From: Leisingera coralii | Lineage (GTDB): Bacteria > Pseudomonadota > Alphaproteobacteria > Rhodobacterales > Rhodobacteraceae | Assembly: GCF_049056525.1 (NCBI RefSeq) | Contig: NZ_JBHUPT010000040.1 | Span: forward strand, 58,313 to 122,312 | DNA: 64,000 nt | Direction of reading: 5' to 3' | Part shown: positions 14,425 to 22,061 of the stretch, piece by piece | Numbering within the stretch: the first letter of the stretch is position 1 | Layout of the letters: each line of letters starts with the position of its first letter | Notes under the pieces: generated by a model | Told to the model about the DNA's origin: nothing | Databases searched by the model: none | The model's input: only the letters and a program-made list of their open reading frames with translations | Position numbers and translations under genes: made by a program

Positions 14425-15369
14425 TCAGATCCGTCCCATCCCGTTGGCCATGTCTATCAGCGCCCCGTTGAATTCAGCCCCCAGGATCAGAATGACCGAG
14501 TTCAGATAAAGGAAGATCATTGCCGCCATTGCTCCGGCGAGGCCGGCATAAGTGGCTGAGTACTGAGCAAACGAGCTCACATAGATCGCAAAACCGCTGC
14601 CGCAGGCCAGCCACAGCAGCAGGGTCAGCACCGCGCCCGGCAGGATCCGCCGCAGCCGGTGCACCCGGCCTGGCAGCAGGATGTGAAAGGCCAGCACCGC
14701 GCCGACGGGCAGCGCCAGTGCCAGGATACCGCTCAGCCCCTGCTCCCAGCCCTGCGGCACGGTGGCAAAGGGCAGCAGCTTGGTGATGTGCCGCACATAC
14801 AGCGGCAGGAAAACCTCGAAAAAGGCCACTGCCAGAACGCCTGCCCCACCCATGATGACCAGCCCGATGCACAAGGCCCGCGCGCGCCAGAACGGCCGGG
14901 TGTCGGTGTCATGATAGGCCTGCACCATGGCCACCCGCACCGCATCAACACCGTTGGACGCAAAGTAGAGCGCGAACAGGCCCCCCAAGGTCACAAGCTG
15001 GGTGTTTGATGTTCGCAGCACCGCCTTCAGTTCGGTCAGAATTGGCCGCGCCACGGCGTCCGGCCAGACGCTGAAAACCTGCTCGGTCATCAGGTCCATC
15101 TCCACCTCTTGCGACAGCATCTCGGCGACCGTGCCCGCCAGCGCAACCGTGAACAGAACAAAAGGAAACAGCGCCAGCATCATCGACATCGCGATATGGC
15201 TGCTCATGACCCAGCCGTTCTTCCGGTCGAAACGGCGGGCGGCGGTCAGCAAAGCTGCGGGCCAGCGGCTCAGAGGGGGCAGGATCGGCATGCAGGCAAG
15301 GTTCCACAGCCGCCGGCAAATATCCAGCAGCAATGACCCTTTATGCGGTTTTACTGATCCCTGTAGCAT
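14425..15369 (-). CDS. YihY/BrkB family inner-membrane protein
   Basis: A 314-residue integral membrane protein with about six helices. It has the family pattern FDRKNGWVMSSHIAMSMMLALFPF near the N-terminus, TLGGLFALYFASNGVDAVRVAM in the middle and YSATYAGLAGAMAAMIFLYLNS near the C-terminus, ending in ILGAEFNGAL. Members were once called ribonuclease BN, wrongly; the transported substrate or function is unknown. ATG 15369 has only a weak AGGCGG, and ATG 15291 is a possible shorter start. It is divergent from the cardiolipin synthase gene. Confidence 0.9.
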   Translation of the reverse strand: MLQGSVKPHKGSLLLDICRRLWNLACMPILPPLSRWPAALLTAARRFDRKNGWVMSSHIAMSMMLALFPFVLFTVALAGTVAEMLSQEVEMDLMTEQVFSVWPDAVARPILTELKAVLRTSNTQLVTLGGLFALYFASNGVDAVRVAMVQAYHDTDTRPFWRARALCIGLVIMGGAGVLAVAFFEVFLPLYVRHITKLLPFATVPQGWEQGLSGILALALPVGAVLAFHILLPGRVHRLRRILPGAVLTLLLWLACGSGFAIYVSSFAQYSATYAGLAGAMAAMIFLYLNSVILILGAEFNGALIDMANGMGRI

Positions 15370-15437
15370 AACCGCCTATGGCGTGCAGGCGGTTCGCATA
15401 CTAGGTAAATGCAAAGGTGCTAATTCGGGGTTCCGGA

Positions 15438-16853
15438 ATGTTCTGGCTAATTTTCAGCACGGGCGTGCTGATCGCAACCTGGACGGCGGCCGGGCTGGCC
15501 GCCCTGAGCGCGGCCCGGACGGCCCGCACACCGCAAGGAGCAATCGGCTGGGTGGTGTTCCTGCTGGCAGCGCCAGTCGTTGCCCTGCCCGCTTACATGA
15601 TCTTCGGGCATCACAGGTTCAGAGGTTATTGGAAAGCCCGCCGCCGCGCGGAACAGGCGGTGATTGCCACCCGCAATTATACCAGCGCCCAATCTGAGGA
15701 CGCACATGAACTGCCGGTCAACACCAGCCCGTTTGAAGTGATTGCCGGCATGAACGTGTGCCGCGGCAATGGCATGACGCTGCTTGCCGATGGTCCGGAA
15801 ACCTTCAAAGCCATCTTCGAGGCTGTTGAAAACGCACAGGAATACATCCTTGTGCAGTATTATATCCTGCATGCGGACGACTTGGGCATGGCGCTGCAAA
15901 AACGGCTGATCGCCGCGGCAGAGCGCGGGGTGACCATCTGGTTCATGACCGACAGCATCGGCAGCCGCAAGCTGCCGCGCGCCTACACCAGCGCGCTGGA
16001 GGACGCCGGTGTCAATCTCATCGACCCGGCGGTTCAGCGGGGCCCCTGGCACCGGCTGCGGATCAACTTCCGCAATCACCGGAAAACCGTTGTCGTGGAC
16101 GGCCGCATCGGGTTTACCGGCGGCCTGAACGTCGGGGATGAATATATGGGGCTTGACCCCGCTTTTGGTCCGTGGCGCGACACCCATGTGCGCCTCACCG
16201 GTCCAGTGGTTCAGCAGCTTCAGCTTTCGTTTGCGGAAGACTGGCACTGGCGCACCCAGGAACCGGTTCTGGACTTGCTGAACTGGGAAGCTTCCGTTTC
16301 GCCGCAGGACCGCCCGGCCCTGATTGCCTCCACCGGGCCCGGTGACACCACCGGCAACGGCTCGATGCTCTACTTCTCCGCCATTTCTGCGGCGGAGGAG
16401 AGAGTGTGGCTGGCCTCGCCCTATTTCGTTCCGGATCAGGATGTCTTTGCCGCCTTGAAGCACGCGGCGTTGCGCGGACTGGATGTCCGGATCCTGTTGC
16501 CGGAAACCGTCGATCATGTCCTGCCTTGGCTTGCATCTTTTGCCTATTTCGACGAACTGCGGGACGCAGGCGTGCGCATTATGCGCTACCAGGGCGGCTT
16601 CATGCATCAGAAGTGCTTTGTGGTTGATGACACGATCTCAGGTGTTGGCACCGCCAATCTGGACAACCGCTCCTTCCGCCTGAATTTTGAGACGATGGCG
16701 CTGTTCTTCGACCAGAATTCCGCCACGCAAATTGCAGCAATGCTGGGTCAGGATTTTCAACGCTCTACCGAGCTTAGCGTGCCGCTGGAGCGCCAGAAAC
16801 TCAGCATCCGGCTGCTGGCCCCGGTGGCCCGGCTGCTGGCTCCGGTGCTTTAA
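15438..16853 (+). CDS. cls: Cardiolipin synthase (phospholipase D family)
   Basis: Two membrane helices at the N-terminus (FWLIFSTGVLIATWTAAGLA, then IGWVVFLLAAPVVALPAYMIFG) are followed by two phospholipase D domains. HKD motif 1 is HRKTVVVDGRIGFTGG and HKD motif 2 is HQKCFVVDDTISGVGTANLD. These residues carry out phosphatidyl transfer between two phosphatidylglycerol molecules. ATG 15438 is preferred; a GTG at 15417 is in frame. The 471-residue length fits ClsA. Its last 4 nt overlap the convergent ion-channel gene. Confidence 0.92.
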   Translation: MFWLIFSTGVLIATWTAAGLAALSAARTARTPQGAIGWVVFLLAAPVVALPAYMIFGHHRFRGYWKARRRAEQAVIATRNYTSAQSEDAHELPVNTSPFEVIAGMNVCRGNGMTLLADGPETFKAIFEAVENAQEYILVQYYILHADDLGMALQKRLIAAAERGVTIWFMTDSIGSRKLPRAYTSALEDAGVNLIDPAVQRGPWHRLRINFRNHRKTVVVDGRIGFTGGLNVGDEYMGLDPAFGPWRDTHVRLTGPVVQQLQLSFAEDWHWRTQEPVLDLLNWEASVSPQDRPALIASTGPGDTTGNGSMLYFSAISAAEERVWLASPYFVPDQDVFAALKHAALRGLDVRILLPETVDHVLPWLASFAYFDELRDAGVRIMRYQGGFMHQKCFVVDDTISGVGTANLDNRSFRLNFETMALFFDQNSATQIAAMLGQDFQRSTELSVPLERQKLSIRLLAPVARLLAPVL

Positions 16854-17299
16854 TCCTCGTGGTCATCCGTCTGGCCATTCAGGGAAAACAGCCGTCCCAT
16901 AGCGCTGACCAGAAAGGCCGTGCTGATGCCGAAGCCGAACAGCCCGGTTACGGCTGCAAAGGCGGCAAAGATCCGCAGCGCCGGCCCCAGCACCACATCT
17001 CCGTAGCCCAGCGTGGTATAGGTCGCGAGCGAGAAATAGACGGAGGTGTTCCAGTCATCAAGCGCGCCAACCAGAACAAAGGCCGAGGACCAGATCCACA
17101 CCTGAGCAGTGTGGCCGCCAAGAATGATGAAGATCGCTGCCACCAGCATCAGGCCGATCTGCCATCGCCGGTAGGGTTTGGCAAAGCGGGCGGACAGCTT
17201 GTTCAGAACTGACGCACACCAGACCAGAACCGAGATCTCCAGGATCAGACAGACGCTCAGATAGATCGAGCCCCACAGCAACTGGTTCCACAGTGTCAT
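16850..17299 (-). CDS. Two-TM potassium-channel-like protein
   Basis: A 149-residue membrane protein with an N-terminal helix (LLWGSIYLSVCLILEISVLV), a second hydrophobic segment near 52-70 and a pore module: SLATYTTLGYGDVVLG holds the potassium selectivity filter TLGYGD, followed by an exit helix. It has no cytoplasmic RCK domain, so gating is unclear. ATG 17299 is preferred because GAGGG lies just upstream; a GTG at 17332 is in frame. It overlaps the end of cls by 4 nt in convergent orientation. Confidence 0.85.
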   Translation of the reverse strand: MTLWNQLLWGSIYLSVCLILEISVLVWCASVLNKLSARFAKPYRRWQIGLMLVAAIFIILGGHTAQVWIWSSAFVLVGALDDWNTSVYFSLATYTTLGYGDVVLGPALRIFAAFAAVTGLFGFGISTAFLVSAMGRLFSLNGQTDDHED

Positions 17300-17492
17300 T
17301 CCGGCCCTCGTGTCCGTCGGTAGCCTGGCCACTCCTGGCCGCTCAATTGGTTTCTGTTCTTAAACACTTGTATCAAGGATCGCCAGCAGCGGGCATCCGG
17401 CCCTGTCTTTGTGCCGCACTGGACTTCCAAGGGCCAGAGGTATTGAGTGCATTTGCAGGAACGGACGGCCAAACGCCGGAGGATGCCGCAGG

Positions 17493-18149
17493 ATGGTTCT
17501 GAAAATCCGCAACGTGACCAAGGCTTATCCTGGCCAAACCGCAGAAACCGCGGTGCTGCGCGGCGTCTCCCTGGACCTGGCAGCCGGAACCAGCCTGGCC
17601 CTGACGGGTGACAGCGGTTCCGGCAAAAGCACCCTGCTGCACCTGGCCGGAGCGCTGGACCATTTCGACAGCGGCGAGATCGAGGTCGGAGAGACGCGTC
17701 TCTCAGACCTCGGCGACAGCCAGCGCGCGGCGCTTCGCAGGCAAGATGTTTCTTCTGTTTTCCAGCAATTTAACCTGATCCCTTCACTCGCCGTCCGGCA
17801 GAACATCTCACTGCATGCGCGGCTTGGGGGCCGCTGGGACGCGGTTTGGGGCCAGCAGCTGGCAGACCGTCTCGGCCTGTCCGCGCTTCTTGACCGCTAT
17901 CCGGAGCAGCTTTCAGGCGGCCAGCAGCAACGGGTTGCAATCGGGCGCGCCCTTGCTTTGCGTCCCAAACTGCTGCTGGCCGATGAGCCGACCGGGAACC
18001 TGGACGAGACCGCCAGCGCGGCGGTGATGGAGCTGATGCTGGAGCTGGTCCGGGAAAGCGGTGCCGCACTGTTCCTTGTCACGCATTCCGCGGCCATTGC
18101 ACAGATGCTGGACCGGCAGCTGCACCTCAAACACGGCAAGGCGGCATGA
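17493..18149 (+). CDS. ABC transporter ATP-binding protein (LolD/MacB class, AttE-like)
   Basis: A 218-residue ATPase: Walker A GDSGSGKST near residue 40, Q-loop VFQQFNLIP, signature LSGGQQQRVAIGRA, Walker B LLLADEPTGNLDE and the H-loop VTHS. The DEPTGNLD form is typical of ATPases for FtsX-type permeases that act on lipoproteins or peptides rather than import. ATG 17493 has GGAGG 10 nt upstream. It overlaps the permease gene by 4 nt (ATGA) and heads a three-gene operon. Confidence 0.93.
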   Translation: MVLKIRNVTKAYPGQTAETAVLRGVSLDLAAGTSLALTGDSGSGKSTLLHLAGALDHFDSGEIEVGETRLSDLGDSQRAALRRQDVSSVFQQFNLIPSLAVRQNISLHARLGGRWDAVWGQQLADRLGLSALLDRYPEQLSGGQQQRVAIGRALALRPKLLLADEPTGNLDETASAAVMELMLELVRESGAALFLVTHSAAIAQMLDRQLHLKHGKAA

Positions 18150-20563
18150 TCCGCGCCGCGCTGACAGCCATTCTGTCCCATTGGCGGCGCCACCCGCTGC
18201 AGCTGGCGACATTGATCATCGGGCTGGCTTTGGCGACTGGCCTGTGGTCGGCAGTTCAGGCGATCAATGGCGAGGCCCGCGCCAGCTATGCCCGGGCGGC
18301 GGAGCAGCTGGGCACGGCCGGGGCTGACCGGCTGGTGCCGGATAGCGGCGGTATCCCGCTGCACCAGTATGCAGACCTGCGCCGGGCGGGCTGGACCCTG
18401 GCGCCGGTGCTGGAAGGCACCATCAGGTTCGGGCGGCAAAGCTTTGATATCATGGGCGTTGATCTGCTCAGCCATCCGCTGGTCGCGGACTTGGCAGCGG
18501 CTGCAGAACAGGACGGCGCGCCGCCATTGGACGCGCTGCTGTCGCCGGGCCGCTTCTTTGCGCATCCGGACACTGCGGCGGAGCTTGCGGCCGTACAACA
18601 GCAGCACCCGGTCAGCCAAACAAGCGCCTTGCCCCGCGGTGTGCTGGTGGCCGATTTAAGCCTGGCCAGCCGCCTGCTGAAACAGCCGGACACGCTGAGT
18701 TACCTGCTGGTCTTTCCAAACCAGATCCCAGGCCTGGCACCGCTGGCAGAGCTCGCCCCAGGGCTTTCCCGCGTTGCCGCCCAAAGCGCAGCGGCGGATA
18801 CCGCGCGGCTCACCGACAGTTTTCACCTCAACCTGACCGCCTTTGGCCTGCTTTCCTTCGCGGTCGGGCTGTTTATCGTGCAGGGCACCATCACCCTCAG
18901 CCTGGAGCAGCGCCGCGGGTTGATCAGAACGCTGCGCGGGCTTGGTGTGCCGATGCAAGTCCTGGCCGGCCTGTTTGCCGCGGAACTGGCGGCGGTTGCT
19001 TTGATCGCGGGCGCGGCAGGTCTGGCAGGCGGCTATCTGGTAGCGGCGGCGCTCTTGCCGGACGTCAGCGCGACGCTGGCCGGGCTGTACGGGGCGCCGG
19101 TCGATGGCAGCTTGTCCCTGCGCCCGGGCTGGGTGCTGTCCGGGCTGGCCATGGCGCTTGGCGGTACATTCCTGGCCGGGGCAAAGGCGCTTTTCGAGAT
19201 GTGGCGGATGCCGCTTCTGGCGGCACCAGCGACCCTGGCCCGCGGGCAGCAGGCTGGCCGGTCGCATTTATTGTCTGCTGCCGCCGGTGTCGCTTGCATC
19301 GTGGCAGGCTGCACAATTCTCGCAATTTTCCAAGGACTTGTCGCAGGCTTCTTTTTCCTTGGCGGCCTGATGCTGGGCGCTGCTTTGCTGCTGCCCTTGC
19401 TGATTTCCGCAGGCCTCCGGCTGGGCGCGCGGCTGGCCCGGCGTCCATATGCGGAATGGCTTTGGGCCGATACGCGCGCCCAGCTGCCGGGCATGTCGCT
19501 TGCGCTGATGGCGCTGCTGCTGGCGCTGGCGACCAATATCGGCGTAGGAACAATGGTTTCCAGTTTCAGGCTCACCTTCGTGGGCTGGCTGGACCAGCGC
19601 CTGGCGGCTGAGGTTTACGTCACCGCCGGAAGCGACGCCCAGGGCGCAGAGATTGCGCATTGGCTCGACAGCCAAGGGATTACTGCGCTGCCCATCCGCC
19701 GCAGCGATGTTCGGTTCAAAGGGGCGCCGCTGCGGATCTATGGCGTGGTGGACGATGCGACTTACCGGGAAAACTGGCCGCTGCTGGAGGCCCTGCCGCA
19801 AGTTTGGGACCGGCTGGCGGCCGGAGAGGCTGTGCTGGTCAACGAGCAGCTTGCCCGCCGCCACGATCTGGCACCTGGCGGAATGCTCCAGCTAGAGCCC
19901 GGATGGGAGCTGGCCATCGCCGGGATCTATTCCGACTATGGCAACCCCAATGGCCAGGCTCTCGTCGCGCTGCACCAGTTGCTTGCCCGCGCACCTGATG
20001 TTCCTAACCGGCAGTTCGGCCTGCGGCTGCCGCCGGAGGAGGTTCCGCAGCTTGTCAGCGCCATGCGGGAGCGGTTTGAAATCCTGAGGGAAAACATCAT
20101 CGATCAGGCGAGCCTCAAGGCGCGGTCACTGGCCGTGTTTGACCAGACATTTGTCATCACTGCAGCGCTCAACCTGCTGACGCTTGGGGTGGCTGCCTTT
20201 GCCATGCTGACGAGCCTGCTGACCTTGTGGAGCCAGCGCCTGCCGCAGCTGGCGCCGGTCTGGGCAATGGGGCTCAGCCGCCGCCAGCTGGCCGCAACCG
20301 AAGTGCTGCGCAGCCTCTTGCTCGCCGCGATCACCGCGGTGCTGGCGTTGCCGCTGGGGCTGATCCTGGCCTGGGCGCTGCTGGCGGTGATTAATGTCGA
20401 GGCCTTTGGCTGGAAGCTGCCCATGCATGTATTCCCGGGCGACTGGCTGCGGCTGTTCCTGCTGGCGCTGCTGGCCGCCGTGGTGGCCGCCGCCCTGCCC
20501 GCGCGCCGGCTCAGCCGGCTGGATCCGGCCGAACTGCTCAAGGTGTTTGCCAATGAACGCTAG
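18146..20563 (+). CDS. FtsX/MacB-type ABC permease (AttF/AttG-like fusion)
   Basis: An 805-residue permease with an N-terminal anchor (HPLQLATLIIGLALATGLW), a large periplasmic domain, a three-helix FtsX core around 220-320 with more helices to 450, a second periplasmic part, and a second FtsX core in the last 150 residues (ALNLLTLGVAAFAMLTSLLT, ending in LDPAELLK). This double-FtsX layout suits mechanotransmission permeases such as LolE or AttFG, which extract lipids or lipoproteins rather than pump solutes. It overlaps both neighbours (4 nt and 11 nt), so translation of the operon is coupled. Confidence 0.9.
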   Translation: MIRAALTAILSHWRRHPLQLATLIIGLALATGLWSAVQAINGEARASYARAAEQLGTAGADRLVPDSGGIPLHQYADLRRAGWTLAPVLEGTIRFGRQSFDIMGVDLLSHPLVADLAAAAEQDGAPPLDALLSPGRFFAHPDTAAELAAVQQQHPVSQTSALPRGVLVADLSLASRLLKQPDTLSYLLVFPNQIPGLAPLAELAPGLSRVAAQSAAADTARLTDSFHLNLTAFGLLSFAVGLFIVQGTITLSLEQRRGLIRTLRGLGVPMQVLAGLFAAELAAVALIAGAAGLAGGYLVAAALLPDVSATLAGLYGAPVDGSLSLRPGWVLSGLAMALGGTFLAGAKALFEMWRMPLLAAPATLARGQQAGRSHLLSAAAGVACIVAGCTILAIFQGLVAGFFFLGGLMLGAALLLPLLISAGLRLGARLARRPYAEWLWADTRAQLPGMSLALMALLLALATNIGVGTMVSSFRLTFVGWLDQRLAAEVYVTAGSDAQGAEIAHWLDSQGITALPIRRSDVRFKGAPLRIYGVVDDATYRENWPLLEALPQVWDRLAAGEAVLVNEQLARRHDLAPGGMLQLEPGWELAIAGIYSDYGNPNGQALVALHQLLARAPDVPNRQFGLRLPPEEVPQLVSAMRERFEILRENIIDQASLKARSLAVFDQTFVITAALNLLTLGVAAFAMLTSLLTLWSQRLPQLAPVWAMGLSRRQLAATEVLRSLLLAAITAVLALPLGLILAWALLAVINVEAFGWKLPMHVFPGDWLRLFLLALLAAVVAAALPARRLSRLDPAELLKVFANER

Positions 20564-21602
20564 AATTACACTCGCGCTTGTTTTCGCTGGTTGCGCTTCG
20601 GCTGCGCAGCCTCAAGGCTATGCCGGGTTGGGCACCGAGGCTGAAGGTTTTGCCATTCCGCAGCGAGGCCACCAGTTGACCTTTCCGGAAGACCACGGAG
20701 CGCACCCGGATTTCCGTATTGAATGGTGGTACTTGACCGCAAATCTTGAAGGCGCGGATGGCCAGGATTACGGCATCCAGTGGACGCTGTTCCGCTCGGC
20801 GCTCGCACCGGGCGAAGGCAATGGCTGGCAGAGCCCGCAGATCTGGATGGCCCATGCGGCGGTGACCGGGCCGGATCAGCACCTGTTTGCCGAACGCATT
20901 GCGCGCGGCGGCATCGGCCAGGCAGGTGTCACATTACAGCCCTTCGTGGCCTGGATCGACAACTGGCAGATGGCTTCCACCGGAAAATCTCTTGAGAGCC
21001 TGAAGCTTACGGCCTCGGGTGAAACCTTCTCCTATGATCTTCAGCTCACGGCGGATGGGCCTCTGGTGCTGCATGGGGAGGACGGCTACTCCGTCAAATC
21101 CGCAAGCGGCCAGGCGAGCTATTACTACTCCCAGCCGCATTACCAGATCACCGGCACCGTGACGCTTCCGGACGGTGCGGTTGAGGTCACGGGCCATGGG
21201 TGGCTCGACAGGGAATGGTCCAGCCAGCCGCTGGCTGAGGATCAAAGCGGGTGGGACTGGTTTTCGCTCAGCTTTGAGAGCGGTGCCAAACTGATGGGGT
21301 TTGTCCTACGGGGTGAAAGCGGTGATTTCACTTCCGGCACCTGGATTTCTGCTGATGGGACGGCTGAGCCGCTTGAGCCGGGGACCTTTCAGGCCAATCC
21401 TCTGGAATTCAGCGAGGTACAGGGCCGGAGGATCCCGACACGCTGGAGCGCAAGCCTGCCGCAGAAAGGTGTTTCCGTGGAAGTCCAGGCACTTAACCCT
21501 CAAAGCTGGATGGGCACCTCGTTTTCGTATTGGGAGGGGCCTGTTGCTGTCACCGGCAGCCACACCGGCAAAGGCTACCTTGAAATGACCGGGTACGAAT
21601 AA
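20553..21602 (+). CDS. Lipocalin-like CrtC/AttH family hydrolase, exported
   Basis: A 349-residue protein of the carotenoid 1,2-hydratase / AttH fold, two lipocalin-like barrels. Family marks are FRIEWWYLTANLE near residue 50, the central GHGWLDREWSSQPL and DWFSLSFESGAKLMGF. The N-terminus (ITLALVFAGCASAAQPQG) is a signal sequence whose AGC may be a lipobox, so it may be a periplasmic lipoprotein. The start ATG 20553 lies inside the end of the permease gene. Together the three genes match the attEFGH arrangement: ATPase, permease and CrtC-like partner. No carotenoid genes are near, so carotenoid hydration is unlikely. Confidence 0.85.
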   Translation: MNARITLALVFAGCASAAQPQGYAGLGTEAEGFAIPQRGHQLTFPEDHGAHPDFRIEWWYLTANLEGADGQDYGIQWTLFRSALAPGEGNGWQSPQIWMAHAAVTGPDQHLFAERIARGGIGQAGVTLQPFVAWIDNWQMASTGKSLESLKLTASGETFSYDLQLTADGPLVLHGEDGYSVKSASGQASYYYSQPHYQITGTVTLPDGAVEVTGHGWLDREWSSQPLAEDQSGWDWFSLSFESGAKLMGFVLRGESGDFTSGTWISADGTAEPLEPGTFQANPLEFSEVQGRRIPTRWSASLPQKGVSVEVQALNPQSWMGTSFSYWEGPVAVTGSHTGKGYLEMTGYE

Positions 21603-21620
21603 GGGCGCCCGAAGGCGCCC
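21603..21620. terminator. Hairpin between converging genes
   Basis: GGGCGCC (21603-21609), loop CGAA, GGCGCCC (21614-21620), immediately after the attH-like stop. Read on the minus strand the loop is the stable TTCG tetraloop and TTATT follows, so it may mainly end the usp transcript. It lacks a long T-run. Confidence 0.55.
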
Positions 21621-21629
21621 CCAAGGTCT

Positions 21630-22061
21630 TCAGCGAACCACAAAGACCGAGCAATCCGAGTGCCGGATCACCCGGGCCGCATTGGGCCCGAGCAGATAGT
21701 CCTTCAGGTCCGGCTTATGCGCGCCGATCACGATCAGCCCGCTGCCCGCTGTTTCGGCAACTTTCAGGATTTCCTGGTACGCTGTGCCGGTGGCCACCAG
21801 ATGGCGCACCTTGGCATTGCGCTCTTCCCCCAGCACCTTCCTGCACAGATCCTGCAGCCGCTTGGTGGCATCCTCTACCGCCTTTTCGTGGTGGTGCTCT
21901 TCGAAAAAGCCCGACACCCAGCTCTCGCCAAAATCCGGCAGGACGTTGACGACATCCAACTGGGCGCCGTCTAGGTCCGCCAGCCTGGCGGCCTCGGTCA
22001 GCACCTTCTCGTCCAGGGCCTGATCGCTCAGTTCCAGGGCACACAGAACGGGTTTGCTCAT
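21630..22061 (-). CDS. Universal stress protein (UspA family)
   Basis: A 143-residue UspA-fold protein: VLCALELSDQALDEKVLTEA at the N-terminus, DVVNVLPDF, VATGTAYQEILKVAE and the C-terminal GLIVIGAHKPDLKDYLLG with SVFVVR. The ATP-binding G-x2-G-x9-G signature is only partly kept. Its start overlaps the stop of the TRAP permease gene by 4 nt. A Usp coded beside a TRAP transporter recalls TeaD of Halomonas, which modulates the TeaABC ectoine carrier, so a transporter-regulating role is likely. Confidence 0.92.
   Translation of the reverse strand: MSKPVLCALELSDQALDEKVLTEAARLADLDGAQLDVVNVLPDFGESWVSGFFEEHHHEKAVEDATKRLQDLCRKVLGEERNAKVRHLVATGTAYQEILKVAETAGSGLIVIGAHKPDLKDYLLGPNAARVIRHSDCSVFVVR

Noticed and set aside
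20394..20552. Upstream extension of the AttH-like protein
   Set aside because: The extra 53 residues are the out-of-frame translation of the permease end, full of Trp, Cys and Pro; the signal peptide begins at ATG 20553.
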